From positions 894,065 to 958,064 of the forward strand of contig NZ_JAASRN010000002.1 in NCBI RefSeq assembly GCF_011761635.1: a DNA stretch of 64,000 nt, written 5' to 3'. The notes beneath the pieces are model-generated. The model was given only the letters and a program-made list of their open reading frames with translations. It was not told where the DNA came from and made no database searches. The translations under genes were made by a program, and so were the position numbers. Below, one piece after another: positions 41,762-51,168 of the stretch. Positions within the stretch are counted from its first letter, which is position 1; each line of letters starts with the position of its first letter. Source of the stretch: Thermonema lapsum (lineage in GTDB: Bacteria; Bacteroidota; Bacteroidia; Cytophagales; Thermonemataceae).

Positions 41762-43523
41762 AGAAAAGCAAGTCAAGTCGGGGAATGTATTTGATTGGTA
41801 TATAGCCAAGCGTCTTTTTGCTTTTGCCAAGCCCTACAAAAGAGTCTTTTGGGGGGTGGTTGCCCTCACGCTTAGTTTGGCAATTCTGGGACCGGTGCGC
41901 CCCTATCTAGTGCAGTACACCGTAGACCACTACATGGAAGCTGGCAAATATGCAGGATTGCTGTGGATGGTCGTTTTGATGTTGCTGGTGTTGGTATTGC
42001 AAACCGTCGCTCAATATCTGCACACCTATTGGTCGGCGTGGCTGGGACAGAGTATCATTCGCGACATTCGCATACGCCTTTACAACCACATTTTGCGCCT
42101 ACGCCTTTCTTTTTTTGATAAAACCCCCATCGGGCGCCTTGTTACGCGGGTGATTTCCGACGTACAAACCCTTTCCGATGTATTTAGTCAAGGCTTGGCT
42201 GCCATGATTGCCGATGTGCTGCAATTGCTGGCTATTTTGGTAGTGATGTTTTATACTGACTGGCGTTTGACGCTGGTGAGTCTTTCCATGCTGCCTTTGC
42301 TATTGTTGAGTACTTACATCTTCAAGGAAAAAATAAAAGTAGCTTTCAAGGAAGTGCGCAACGCCGTAGCCAATCTCAATGCGTTTGTGCAGGAACACAT
42401 CACCGGCATGAACATCGTGCAGATATTTGGCAGCGAAGAACATGAGTTCAAAAAATTTAAAAAAATCAATGCCGAACACCGGCGCGCCAACTTGAAATCG
42501 GTGCTTTATTATAGCATTTATTTCCCTGTGGCAGAGGTGATAGGGGCTCTGGGCACGGCTTTGTTGGTATGGTATGGCGCCGGCGAGGTGGTGAAGCAAG
42601 AAGTATCCTTAGGTATCCTCATCGCTTTCATCATGTATATCTCTCTTTTCTTTCGCCCTATACGCCTTATTGCCGACCGTTTCAATATCCTTCAAATGGG
42701 CATCGTCAGTGCCGAGCGGATATTCAGGCTGCTCGATAATCAAAATATGATTACCAATTCGGGGAGCTACCGCCCCGCTGCTCTGCGTGGTGAGGTGGTC
42801 TTTGATAATGTATGGTTTTACTATAACCCCGGTGAATACGTCTTGAAAGGCATCAGTTTTAAAGTGAAGGCAGGCGAAACCGTAGCTATTGTGGGAGCAA
42901 GCGGAGCTGGAAAAACTTCTATCATCAGTCTGTTGAATCGCTTTTATGAAATCGAGCGTGGCAACATACTGGTCGATGGAGTAGATATTAAAGAATATGA
43001 CGTGGAAGTGCTGCGTCGCCATATAGGCATGGTGCTGCAAGATGTTTTTCTCTTTTCAGGAAGCATACGCGACAACATTACGCTCTACAACCCCGACATC
43101 ACCGATGCGCAAATATGGGAAGCTGCCGAAATGGTAGGAGCAAAAGATTTTATAGAGCGACTGCCCGGGCAACTCGATTACAAAGTGATGGAGCGGGGGG
43201 CAACCCTCTCGGTGGGGCAGCGCCAGCTGATTTCTTTTATTCGCGCCATGGTGTATCATCCCGAAATCATCGTGCTCGATGAAGCCACCTCTTCAGTAGA
43301 TACCGAAACCGAAGAATTGATACAACAAGCCATCGAGAAACTGATGAAAGGGCGCACGGCGCTGGTCATTGCTCACCGTTTGTCCACCATACAACATGCC
43401 GACAAAATAATAGTACTTGACAAAGGACAAATCGTAGAAATTGGAGACCACGAGCAACTGCTCGAAAAAAATGGCTACTATGCCCGCCTCTATCGCATGC
43501 AATATATGGCGGCACGCACTTGA
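41754..43523 (+). CDS. ABC exporter half-transporter (MsbA/multidrug type)
   Basis: 589 residues with an N-terminal six-helix transmembrane domain (about 25-325) and a C-terminal ATPase. Walker A GASGAGKT at 381-388, Q-loop in MVLQD, signature LSVGQ at 485-489 (V where G is usual), Walker B IIVLDEA with D509 E510, and H-loop AHRLST. Family members export lipid A-core, lipids or drugs; homodimer expected. It starts 8 nt inside truA. The substrate cannot be told. Confidence 0.93.
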   Translation: MNEEKQVKSGNVFDWYIAKRLFAFAKPYKRVFWGVVALTLSLAILGPVRPYLVQYTVDHYMEAGKYAGLLWMVVLMLLVLVLQTVAQYLHTYWSAWLGQSIIRDIRIRLYNHILRLRLSFFDKTPIGRLVTRVISDVQTLSDVFSQGLAAMIADVLQLLAILVVMFYTDWRLTLVSLSMLPLLLLSTYIFKEKIKVAFKEVRNAVANLNAFVQEHITGMNIVQIFGSEEHEFKKFKKINAEHRRANLKSVLYYSIYFPVAEVIGALGTALLVWYGAGEVVKQEVSLGILIAFIMYISLFFRPIRLIADRFNILQMGIVSAERIFRLLDNQNMITNSGSYRPAALRGEVVFDNVWFYYNPGEYVLKGISFKVKAGETVAIVGASGAGKTSIISLLNRFYEIERGNILVDGVDIKEYDVEVLRRHIGMVLQDVFLFSGSIRDNITLYNPDITDAQIWEAAEMVGAKDFIERLPGQLDYKVMERGATLSVGQRQLISFIRAMVYHPEIIVLDEATSSVDTETEELIQQAIEKLMKGRTALVIAHRLSTIQHADKIIVLDKGQIVEIGDHEQLLEKNGYYARLYRMQYMAART

Positions 43524-43547
43524 TATTCATGATTTTTTGTATCTTTA
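43520..43547 (+). promoter_or_regulatory. Promoter for adk
   Basis: TTG (43520-43522), 17 nt, TATCTTTA (43540-43547). One mismatch in the last base of the -7 box. It overlaps the exporter stop. Confidence 0.5.
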
Positions 43548-43589
43548 AGCGCTTGTGCATAACCTAAATATCAAAAATTAGAACACAGC

Positions 43590-44174
43590 ATGATAAATTT
43601 GGTTTTATTCGGTCCGCCTGGCGCGGGAAAAGGTACTCAAAGCAAAAAGCTCATTGATAGGTACGGATTAGTGCATATTTCAACCGGCGACCTCTTCAGA
43701 AAGCATCTGAGTGAAGGCTCTCCCTTGGGTCAGTTGGCTCAACAATATATGGAACGGGGTGAACTGGTGCCCGACCAAGTAGTGATTGATATGGTTGCCG
43801 ACAAAATACGGGCACATCAAGGAGCAAAAGGATTCATTTTTGATGGTTTTCCGCGTACGGTATCACAGGCAGAAGCCCTCGACGAGATGCTCAAGGAGTT
43901 CAATACCTCGGTAAGCATAATGGTGGCTTTGGATGTGCCTGAAGAAGAACTGAAAAAACGTTTGAAAAAACGTGCTGAGCTGGAAGGGCGTGTGGATGAC
44001 CAAGACGAAGCCAAAATAAACAACCGCATTCGGGTATATTTGGAAGAAACCCTGCCGGTTGCCTCTTATTACGAAAAGCAAGGCAAGTTGCGCAAAATCA
44101 ACGGTGTTGGTGAGATAGACGAAATTTTCGCCAAAATCTGTAAAGCAATAGAAGAAGCTTTGGTACGCTCATAA
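43590..44174 (+). CDS. adk: Adenylate kinase
   Basis: Catalyses ATP + AMP = 2 ADP. P-loop GPPGAGKGTQ at 7-16, AMP-binding STGDLFR and FDGFPRT, and the short LID form (RAELEGRVDDQDEAKINNR), 194 residues in total, without the zinc finger of long enzymes. Normal for Bacteroidota. Own promoter; followed by a strong terminator. Confidence 0.96.
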   Translation: MINLVLFGPPGAGKGTQSKKLIDRYGLVHISTGDLFRKHLSEGSPLGQLAQQYMERGELVPDQVVIDMVADKIRAHQGAKGFIFDGFPRTVSQAEALDEMLKEFNTSVSIMVALDVPEEELKKRLKKRAELEGRVDDQDEAKINNRIRVYLEETLPVASYYEKQGKLRKINGVGEIDEIFAKICKAIEEALVRS

Positions 44175-44200
44175 GTCAACTGTATCAAGACAATATCATT

Positions 44201-44231
44201 GCCCTTTGCTAAAAACAAAGGGCATTTTTTT
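44201..44231 (+). terminator. Rho-independent terminator after adk
   Basis: GCCCTTTG, loop, CAAAGGGC then a T-run (44225-44231). It begins 27 nt after the adk stop. Confidence 0.85.
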
Positions 44232-44529
44232 ATACTCGGCTAAGCTGAGCAAGTTTTTTCTTGTGAATGTAAGGGCAAAATAGACTCATTCAAAGATTAA
44301 ATTGAATCTTTTTTAATGCCGTTCTTTTACGTAAAAAACTTTTTTAAAAAACACTTATTGACTAACACAAGCACTTCATTGCAATGCCTCTTCCTTATAT
44401 CTTTTGTTTTAGAAAGACAGAAACACGCTGCCAAATAGCATCTTGCTTTTTGTGAAAGAGATAGCTTGTATTAAATTTGTATGCGCTTGAAATGCATACA
44501 CAAACTTTTAACCCAAAACATACACGCAG
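44232..44529. other. Intergenic leader region of the E2 gene
   Basis: Nearly 300 nt with no gene. Contains the strong promoter at 44449-44479 and an A/T-rich upstream tract; I see no riboswitch or repeat. Confidence 0.5.
44449..44479 (+). promoter_or_regulatory. Promoter for the 2-oxoacid dehydrogenase E2 gene
   Basis: TTTG (44449-44452), 19 nt, TAAATTTG (44472-44479), a full consensus match. Confidence 0.8.
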
Positions 44530-45921
44530 ATGGCACTTGTAAAAATGGTGATGCCCAAGATGGGCGAAAGTATCATGGAAGGTACTATCATCAACTGGCT
44601 GAAAAAAGAAGGCGACCGCATTGAGCAAGACGAGTATATATTGGAAGTAGCCACCGATAAGGTAGATACAGAGGTGCCTGCTACCCATTCCGGCATTTTG
44701 AAACAAATATTGGTAAAAGAAGGAGAGGTGGTACCCGTAGGGCAGCCCATTGCCATCATTGAAACCGAAGGCGAAGGCGACCAAACCACCAGCGGCGGTG
44801 CAGGTGAAGCCCAAGCTTTGAACGGCAGTGCCAAACAGGCAGAAGAAGCAGCTCCGCAGGAAGTAGCTGTTTTAGAAGCACAAATGACAGAGACCATCCA
44901 GTTGCTCGACAAACCCCAAGATGGGCGCTTTTACTCACCTTTGGTGATGAGCATTGCCAAAACCGAAGGCATCGACATGGATGAGCTGGCGCGTATTCCC
45001 GGTACTGGCAAAGACGGACGTGTGACCAAAGCCGATATCTTGGCTTACGTAGAGCAAAAGAAAAAAGGTGCCCTGCAACAGCCTGCACAAACCACTGCAC
45101 CGGCAACCCAGAAGGTGTCCCCTGCTCCTGAGCCCGTGCAGCTTACCGAAGGCATCACTGCCGATTTCTTCGCCAAAGTGCGTCCTTCGCAGCCTATTCC
45201 TGTGTATGAAGGCGACGAAATCATTGAAATGGACCGCATGCGCAAAATCATTGCACAGCGCATGGTGGAATCCAAGCACATATCGCCTCACGTTACTTCT
45301 TTTGTAGAAGCCGACGTAACCAATTTGGTTTATTGGCGCCGCAAAATCAAAGCCGAGTTCCAACAAAAAGAAAACGATAGCATCACCTACATGCCTATGA
45401 TTGTGGAGGCAGTGGTGAAGGCACTGAAAGACTACCCCATGATGAATGTGTCGGTAGATGGGGATAAAATCATCAAGCATAAAGACATCAATATAGGTAT
45501 TGCTGTGGCTCTGCCCAGTGGCAATCTTATTGTGCCTGTATTGAAAAATGCCGACCGTTACAATATCGTGGGTTTGGCAAAAGCCATCAACGATTTGGCG
45601 CGTCGTGCCCGCGAAAACAAACTGAAACCCGACGAATTGACCGGCGGCACTTACACCATCTCTAATGTGGGCTCGTTTGGCAACGTGATGGGAACCCCTA
45701 TCATCATGCAGCCGCAAGTAGGCATTTTAGCAATAGGTGCCATCCGCAAAAAACCAGCAGTCATTGAAACGCCTACTGGCGATATGATTGGCATCCGTCA
45801 TATGGTTTTCCTGTCGCACTCTTACGACCACCGCGTGGTAGATGGCGCATTGGGTGGTATGTTTGTGCGCCGGGTAGCTGACTATCTCGAAAACTTCAAC
45901 CTCGAGCGCAAGTTGTATTAA
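44530..45921 (+). CDS. Dihydrolipoamide acyltransferase (E2) of a 2-oxo acid dehydrogenase complex
   Basis: 463 residues. Lipoyl domain 1-78 with lipoylated K44 in EVATDKVDTEVP; a linker; a peripheral-subunit-binding domain (about 132-170, FYSPLVMSIAKTEGIDMDELARI to TKADILAY); and the catalytic acyltransferase domain with the active site DHRVVDG (H434, D438). The domain arrangement and the residues around 200-230 suggest a branched-chain or 2-oxoglutarate type, but the substrate class is not certain. E1 and E3 genes are absent here, so this gene is monocistronic with its own promoter and terminator. Confidence 0.93.
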   Translation: MALVKMVMPKMGESIMEGTIINWLKKEGDRIEQDEYILEVATDKVDTEVPATHSGILKQILVKEGEVVPVGQPIAIIETEGEGDQTTSGGAGEAQALNGSAKQAEEAAPQEVAVLEAQMTETIQLLDKPQDGRFYSPLVMSIAKTEGIDMDELARIPGTGKDGRVTKADILAYVEQKKKGALQQPAQTTAPATQKVSPAPEPVQLTEGITADFFAKVRPSQPIPVYEGDEIIEMDRMRKIIAQRMVESKHISPHVTSFVEADVTNLVYWRRKIKAEFQQKENDSITYMPMIVEAVVKALKDYPMMNVSVDGDKIIKHKDINIGIAVALPSGNLIVPVLKNADRYNIVGLAKAINDLARRARENKLKPDELTGGTYTISNVGSFGNVMGTPIIMQPQVGILAIGAIRKKPAVIETPTGDMIGIRHMVFLSHSYDHRVVDGALGGMFVRRVADYLENFNLERKLY

Positions 45922-45940
45922 ACTGTTTGATATAAAACAT

Positions 45941-45981
45941 AAAAGGGCTGCTCTTCAAGGCAAAGAAGGGCAGCCCTTTTT
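45941..45981 (+). terminator. Rho-independent terminator after the E2 gene
   Basis: GGGCTGC (45945-45951) pairs with GCAGCCC (45970-45976), followed by TTTTTATT. Stem G/C-rich, 20 nt after the stop. Confidence 0.85.
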
Positions 45982-45986
45982 ATTAC

Positions 45987-45995
45987 TTTCGAGCG
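45987..45995 (+). repeat. TTTCGAGCG dispersed element, first copy
   Basis: TTTCGAGCGCAAGCG at 45987-46001 in a gap between genes. Related pieces occur at 57226 and 61206. See the finding on dispersed elements. Confidence 0.45.
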
Positions 45996-46150
45996 CAAGC
46001 GAAAAAGCTCTTTTGACTTTTTTGCTTGATGCGATTGATTTCACTATGTGAAGTTTGAAAATGACAAGCTATGTTTAAGCTCTCTTCAAAAGAACGCAAA
46101 AGTATTTTTCAAAGCATCGTTTTACGATTAACGGGCAAAAAGCCTGTAAA

Positions 46151-46180
46151 AAAAGACACCCATGAGAGGGTGCCTTTTAT
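46151..46180 (-). terminator. Terminator of the S41 protease gene
   Basis: Minus strand: GGCACCC, loop TCTCAT, GGGTGTC, T-run. One wobble pair in the stem. It lies about 30 nt after the protease stop at 46207. Confidence 0.65.
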
Positions 46181-46206
46181 GTGCGCAGCCATTCCAGCGG
46201 CTTGCT

Positions 46207-47442
46207 TTATTCTACCTCTACCATTATGTCCACAGGTGGGGTATCTTGCCACAGCGATGCTTTTTGTGGTATTTTTCGGGGTTGGACACCCGGAAAAGTG
46301 CCATTGACCAAGTAACTGATAGCAGCTGCCAGTGAAGCTTCTTGCGGGTCGCCAAAGTCATGGCTCAGGTCGTCGTCGCTTTGGTGGTCGGGCACGAAAC
46401 CATCATAATAATCCGATTCGTCGTTGGCGTTGCGGCTTTCGAAGATGATAGGCAGAAATGCGTAGTTAAGATGCGTAAAGACCGCCGACCCTACATTTTT
46501 GCCTGCGGTGGTGCTGCCTACCAACTTAACTTCCATAAACGGACGCAGCCCGTTTATAATCAACTCGCTGGCAGAAGCCGTAGAGCCGGTGGTGATGACT
46601 ACCAAGCGGCTAAGGTTGAGGCGAGCATCTTTTTCTTCGAAGTAACGCACTTTGTTGTTGGCACTGTTTTTTTGATTATACACCTGTTTCATGAACACAT
46701 TGCCTATGGCAGCAGTAGGTGCTAGCAAACTGCCCAAGTGTTGGGCAACCTTCACATCGCCTCCACCATTGTAACGCAAGTCTAAAATCATTTCCTGCAC
46801 CCCTTCATTTTTCAGGTAATTAAAAGTTTGATTCAAGAGAGGGGCAGCATCACTCAAAAAGACATTGAAGCATACATAACCAATCTTTATTCCGTTGTTT
46901 TCGATGACTCTGGTAGCCAGTATCGGGTTGATGTCCAGTACTTCTCTGGTCATGGTAATACTTTCTTCCGTGCCACTGTCCCTCTTTTTCACTTTCAGCG
47001 TGCTGGTTTCCGTGAAGCTGATAGGTGTATTGGGAGTAGGTGCTTGTCCGTTTACTTCCAAGATGATATCGCCGCGTTGCAAGCCGGCGCGTGCTGCTGG
47101 GCTGTTGGCATACACATAGGCAACGCGCAGCTGATTGTTGGCATCCCATTTCATACCGAAGCCGAAGGCTTTGAGTTGCCCCGATTGCAGATAAGCCAAA
47201 AACTCGGGACCGTTGTCATAGAGTGTACTCCAGCGGTCGCGCGGTTTGTAGCGTAAATCTTCCAACAGCAAATGAGGGTCAGTATATTTACGCCAATCAA
47301 CCCGGGGCATTTGGTCGTTCCAAAGATAGTATAGGTCCATCACCTCCCACACAAATTGAGTAATGGGCATGACGCTCTCTTGTCGTCGGCAGGCAGTAAG
47401 CAACAACAAGAAAGCCAAAAGAGTGGATGAGATTCGTTTCAT
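46207..47442 (-). CDS. S41 family C-terminal processing-type peptidase, lipoprotein
   Basis: 411 residues with a lipoprotein signal (MKRISSTLLA to LLLTAC, Cys 18). A PDZ domain (about 95-155, GLQRGDIILEVNG) and the S41 catalytic domain follow. The catalytic pair is read as S290 (TASASE) and K315 (GKNVGS), 25 residues apart as in Prc/CtpA. Typical of Bacteroidota outer or inner membrane lipoproteins that degrade or process envelope proteins; no substrate is known. Divergent from gldD. Confidence 0.9.
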   Translation of the reverse strand: MKRISSTLLAFLLLLTACRRQESVMPITQFVWEVMDLYYLWNDQMPRVDWRKYTDPHLLLEDLRYKPRDRWSTLYDNGPEFLAYLQSGQLKAFGFGMKWDANNQLRVAYVYANSPAARAGLQRGDIILEVNGQAPTPNTPISFTETSTLKVKKRDSGTEESITMTREVLDINPILATRVIENNGIKIGYVCFNVFLSDAAPLLNQTFNYLKNEGVQEMILDLRYNGGGDVKVAQHLGSLLAPTAAIGNVFMKQVYNQKNSANNKVRYFEEKDARLNLSRLVVITTGSTASASELIINGLRPFMEVKLVGSTTAGKNVGSAVFTHLNYAFLPIIFESRNANDESDYYDGFVPDHQSDDDLSHDFGDPQEASLAAAISYLVNGTFPGVQPRKIPQKASLWQDTPPVDIMVEVE

Positions 47443-47504
47443 AACACACCCTATTTTTTTCTTAAATGATTTATTTGCGATGATTCGTAACCGTTGGTTT
47501 TTGT

Positions 47505-47512
47505 TAAATTTA
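47505..47512 (+). promoter_or_regulatory. -7-like promoter box for gldD
   Basis: TAAATTTA, one base off consensus, 21-27 nt before the possible ATG starts; no -33 box at the right distance. Weak. Confidence 0.35.
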
Positions 47513-47532
47513 GCAAAAAAAATTCAACAGCT

Positions 47533-48144
47533 ATGCACATGAAAAAGTTTTGGTATGGTTGCTTGTGCATGCTCTTGCTGGCGGCATGTGGGGAAGAAGT
47601 AGAGTATGTGCCCAAACCCAAAGGCTATAACCGCATTGACCTGCCTAAGCATGAATATCAATCCTTACCCGACACCTTTCCCTACTTTTTCGAATACTCG
47701 AAACATGCTATCATACGTCCCGATAGCTCTTGGATGGCTGAACCTTATTGGATTCATATTATTTATCCCAAATTTGGATATGCCGAAGTGCAGGTAACCT
47801 ACAAAGACATTAGCGACAGTACCGAAAAAAAGCTGATGGAGCTTATCAATGACTCTTATCACCTCACGTCCAAGCATCAAATCAAGGCATACTCTATTGA
47901 AGAAACTGTATTTAAAAATGCCTTGGGGCAAAAAGCAGCCGTATTTGAGCTAAGTGGCGAAGTGCCCAGTCAGTTTCAGTTTTACACTACCGATTCGGTA
48001 CGGCATTTCTTGCGCGGAGCTCTCTATTTCCGTACTGCCACCAAAAACGACTCACTGGCACCCGTGATTGATTTCATAAAGAAAGATATCATTCATATGC
48101 TCAACACCGCCCGTTGGAACGATAACCTGCCCGCTAAAAAGTAG
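47533..48144 (+). CDS. gldD: Gliding motility lipoprotein GldD
   Basis: About 203 residues with a lipoprotein signal ([17 protein letters not shown], from the Met at 47539; the start at 47533 adds MH). Family-like features are [32 protein letters not shown] and [13 protein letters not shown], and [17 protein letters not shown], matching GldD from memory. GldD is needed for gliding motility and type IX secretion in Bacteroidota. A longer frame from 47494 starts with TTG and lies across a possible -7 box, so I use 47533 or 47539. The S41 gene is divergent. Confidence 0.85.
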   Translation: MHMKKFWYGCLCMLLLAACGEEVEYVPKPKGYNRIDLPKHEYQSLPDTFPYFFEYSKHAIIRPDSSWMAEPYWIHIIYPKFGYAEVQVTYKDISDSTEKKLMELINDSYHLTSKHQIKAYSIEETVFKNALGQKAAVFELSGEVPSQFQFYTTDSVRHFLRGALYFRTATKNDSLAPVIDFIKKDIIHMLNTARWNDNLPAKK

Positions 48145-48218
48145 CATGCTTTTCTTGCTAAATCTTTTTTCTTGTTTTAATATTTCGGGACATAAGGCAA
48201 TTAAAAACAAAAAATATC

Positions 48219-49349
48219 TTGAAAGTCTGTGTTCTCAAAGAATTGGCAGAGCGTGAACGAAGAGTAGCGCTCACGCCAGAAATCGTGCAAAAGCTCTGCA
48301 AAGCAGGCTTTGAGGTGCACGTAGAGCAAGGAGCTGGCGTCGGCTCTTTTATCAGCGATGAAGCATACCAAGCAGCTGGTGCACACATAGAAGTCGCAAG
48401 AGAGGTACTTTATGCACAAGCCGACGTCGTGCTGAAAGTGAATGCACCCGACCCCAGCGAAATCGCTCAGATGCGCGAAGGAGCTGTACTCATCTCTTTT
48501 ATGTATCCCTACACCAACCCGCCGCTGGTGGAAGCTTGTCTGCAAAAAAAGATTACGGCTTTTGCTATGGATGCCATTCCGCGCATCTCGCGCGCACAGA
48601 AAATGGACGCGCTCAGCTCGCAAGCCAACTTGGCGGGTTACAAAGCCGTGATTATGGGGGCAGACGCGCTGGGTAAAATCTTCCCCCTGATGATGACTGC
48701 GGCAGGTACCATCACCCCCGCACGCGTGCTTATCTTCGGTGCCGGAGTAGCTGGCTTGCAAGCCATAGCCACCGCCAGACGACTGGGGGCAGTGGTAGAA
48801 GTAACCGATGTGCGTCCCGAAACCAAAGAGCAGGTGGAATCATTGGGCGGGCGCTTCCTTGAAGTAGAAGCCGAAGGGGTAAAGACAGAAGGCGGCTATG
48901 CCCGCGAAGTATCGGAAGACTTTTTGCGCAAGCAAAAGGAACTCATCAGCCGACGTATCAAAGAAGCCGATTTGGTGATTACGACCGCTTTGGTCATTGG
49001 CAAACGAGCCCCTCTGTTGGTTACCGAAGAGATGGTGCAATCGATGAAACCCGGCTCGGTGATTGTGGACATGGCAGTAGCCTCGGGCGGGAACTGTGCC
49101 TTGAGCGAAAAAGATAAGACTGTAGTGAAACACGGCGTTACCATCATTGGTGAATCCAACTTGCCTTCCTTAGTGCCGGTCAATGCCAGTGAGCTGTATG
49201 CCCGCAACATCTATGAGTTTTTGACCCACTTGGCAACCCCCGAAGGTTTTAAGCTGGACATGGAAGAGGAAATCACCGCCAAGAGCATCATCACCCACAA
49301 TGGAGAGTTGCTGCATGCTTTGACCAAAGAAATCCTTCAGAAAAACTAA
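48219..49349 (+). CDS. pntAA: NAD(P) transhydrogenase subunit alpha, NAD-binding part (PntAA)
   Basis: 376 residues. Binds NAD(H) in the proton-translocating transhydrogenase. GAGVAGLQAIATARRLGA at 174-191 is the nucleotide fold, and RAQKMDALSSQANLAGYK at 125-142 is the conserved region of alanine dehydrogenase/PntA. The only start that fits the conserved N-terminus (KVCVLKE) is a TTG at 48219; no ATG lies in frame before it and no good Shine-Dalgarno is visible. As in many bacteria the alpha chain is split: this part is soluble, and the membrane part is the next gene (pntAB), 13 nt downstream. Confidence 0.93.
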   Translation: MKVCVLKELAERERRVALTPEIVQKLCKAGFEVHVEQGAGVGSFISDEAYQAAGAHIEVAREVLYAQADVVLKVNAPDPSEIAQMREGAVLISFMYPYTNPPLVEACLQKKITAFAMDAIPRISRAQKMDALSSQANLAGYKAVIMGADALGKIFPLMMTAAGTITPARVLIFGAGVAGLQAIATARRLGAVVEVTDVRPETKEQVESLGGRFLEVEAEGVKTEGGYAREVSEDFLRKQKELISRRIKEADLVITTALVIGKRAPLLVTEEMVQSMKPGSVIVDMAVASGGNCALSEKDKTVVKHGVTIIGESNLPSLVPVNASELYARNIYEFLTHLATPEGFKLDMEEEITAKSIITHNGELLHALTKEILQKN

Positions 49350-49362
49350 AAGCAAAAACTCT

Positions 49363-49659
49363 ATGGACACGCAAACATTCATTACACTTTTGTACGTACT
49401 CATATTGGCAACATTTGTCGGTTTTGAGTTGATAACTAAAGTACCACCTACCCTACACACCCCGCTCATGTCTGGCTCGAATGCCATCTCGGGTATTACC
49501 ATTGTAGGGGCTATCTTGGCGACAGGACCCGAGCCCGGCGATTTTTCCATTTCCAAAATATTGGGCATTGCTGCCTTGTTGTTTGCCACCATCAATGTGG
49601 TAGGTGGCTATGCCGTGACCGACCGTATGTTGCAGATGTTTAAGAAAAAGAAAAAATAA
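49363..49659 (+). CDS. pntAB: NAD(P) transhydrogenase subunit alpha, membrane part (PntAB)
   Basis: 98 residues with three to four membrane helices and the conserved loop GFELITKVPPTLHTPLMSG-type sequence (VPPTLHTPLMSGSNAISG). It forms part of the proton channel with PntB. The gene is between pntAA and pntB with spacers of 13 and 3 nt, so all three are one operon. Confidence 0.93.
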   Translation: MDTQTFITLLYVLILATFVGFELITKVPPTLHTPLMSGSNAISGITIVGAILATGPEPGDFSISKILGIAALLFATINVVGGYAVTDRMLQMFKKKKK

Positions 49660-49662
49660 GTC

Positions 49663-51066
49663 ATGACAAACCGAGAACTCATCATTGCACTGGGCTACTT
49701 GCTTGCCAGTGTGTTGTTTATATTAGGCATTAAATTACTGGGTAAGCCTTCTACGGCGCGGCGTGGCAACTTCTATTCTGCGGTGGGCATGCTCGTTGCT
49801 GTAGGAGTTACCCTTATGCACCAAAACATCTTAAGCTGGACCGAAATCTTTGCCACTGTTTTGGTAGGTACTGCCATCGGCTGGATTGCTGCCAAACGTG
49901 TAGAGATGACACAGATGCCCGAAATGGTTGCTCTTTTCAATGGCTTTGGTGGTGCTGCTTCTATGTTTGTGGCTACCTCTGAGCAGTGGCATGTTGCCAT
50001 AGAGCAGGGAGGCAAGCCCGAGCTCATCACTGCCATTACTACGGTGGTGAGTATCATCATTGGGGCTATCACCCTCACCGGCTCACTCATTGCTTATGGC
50101 AAGTTGAGCGGTAAGGTAAGCGGTAAAGCCATTGTATTCAGCGGGCAGCATCTGCTTAATTTGGTACTGGCGTTGGCAATGGTGGGGGCAGCGGTGTGGA
50201 GCATACAGGCACCCGCCCATTTGCTACCTCTGCTGCTCATGCTGGGCATCGCGCTGCTGCTGGGTGTGCTCACAGTCATTCCTATTGGTGGAGCCGATAT
50301 GCCGGTAGTCGTTTCTTTGCTCAACTCTTACTCAGGCATTGCGGCGTGTGCCACCGGCTTCGTGCTTAACAATCAAGTACTTATCATTGCAGGGGCTTTG
50401 GTGGGGGCTTCCGGGCTCATCCTCACCCAAATCATGTGCAAAGCCATGAACCGCTCGCTGGTGAGTGTGCTGCTGGGAGGATTCGGGCAAACCAGCGGTT
50501 CAGGTAGCGCCGTAGGCAGCAGCGAGATAGTAGTGAAAGAAGTGCATCCCGAAGAAGCTGCTATGTTGTTCGACGGCGCCTCTTCGGTGATTATCGTACC
50601 CGGTTATGGTATGGCGGTAGCGCAGGCGCAGCACGTGGTGCGTGAGCTGATGGAGCTGCTCGAAAAGCGGGGCATTGATGTGAAGTTTGCCATACATCCT
50701 GTGGCAGGGCGTATGCCCGGGCACATGAACGTGCTTTTGGCAGAAGCCAACGTGCCCTATGACAAACTGGTAGAAATGGAGCAAATCAACGACGAATTTG
50801 CCAATACCGATGTGGTGCTGGTGATTGGTGCCAACGATGTGGTGAACCCTGCCGCACTCAAAGACCCCAGCAGTCCCATTTATGGCATGCCTATCTTGAA
50901 TGCTTATCAAGCCAAGACCGTTATTATCTGCAAGCGTAGTATGAATCCCGGTTATGCAGGCATCGAAAACGAGCTTTTTGGCTATCCGAATGCGCTCATG
51001 ATGTTTGGCGATGCCAAAAAAACCATTACCGAAGTGGTGAACGAGTTAAAAGAAAATGCTTCATAG
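49663..51066 (+). CDS. pntB: NAD(P) transhydrogenase subunit beta
   Basis: 467 residues: about eight membrane helices, then the NADP-binding domain III with GYGMAVAQAQ, PVAGRMPGHMNVLLAEA and KRSMNPGYAGIENELF. Together with PntAA/PntAB it couples hydride transfer from NADH to NADP+ to proton flow across the inner membrane, supplying NADPH. A terminator follows 20 nt later. Confidence 0.96.
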   Translation: MTNRELIIALGYLLASVLFILGIKLLGKPSTARRGNFYSAVGMLVAVGVTLMHQNILSWTEIFATVLVGTAIGWIAAKRVEMTQMPEMVALFNGFGGAASMFVATSEQWHVAIEQGGKPELITAITTVVSIIIGAITLTGSLIAYGKLSGKVSGKAIVFSGQHLLNLVLALAMVGAAVWSIQAPAHLLPLLLMLGIALLLGVLTVIPIGGADMPVVVSLLNSYSGIAACATGFVLNNQVLIIAGALVGASGLILTQIMCKAMNRSLVSVLLGGFGQTSGSGSAVGSSEIVVKEVHPEEAAMLFDGASSVIIVPGYGMAVAQAQHVVRELMELLEKRGIDVKFAIHPVAGRMPGHMNVLLAEANVPYDKLVEMEQINDEFANTDVVLVIGANDVVNPAALKDPSSPIYGMPILNAYQAKTVIICKRSMNPGYAGIENELFGYPNALMMFGDAKKTITEVVNELKENAS

Positions 51067-51086
51067 CAAAAACACAGCAAGCAATG

Positions 51087-51111
51087 GCAGCCGATGAAGG
51101 CTGCTTTTTTT
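51087..51111 (+). terminator. Rho-independent terminator after pntB
   Basis: GCAGCC, loop GATGAA, GGCTGC, seven T. Short but clean. Confidence 0.8.
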
Positions 51112-51168
51112 ATATCCTCGCCATGAACAATTTGCTTAAGTAGGGCGTTTCAAAGTAAAACGAAAGTC

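Noticed and set aside
46071..46307. A 78-codon plus-strand frame after the E2 gene
   Set aside because: It overlaps the end of the S41 protease gene on the other strand and its 3' part is antisense to it; a terminator hairpin for the protease lies within it and no conserved sequence is visible.
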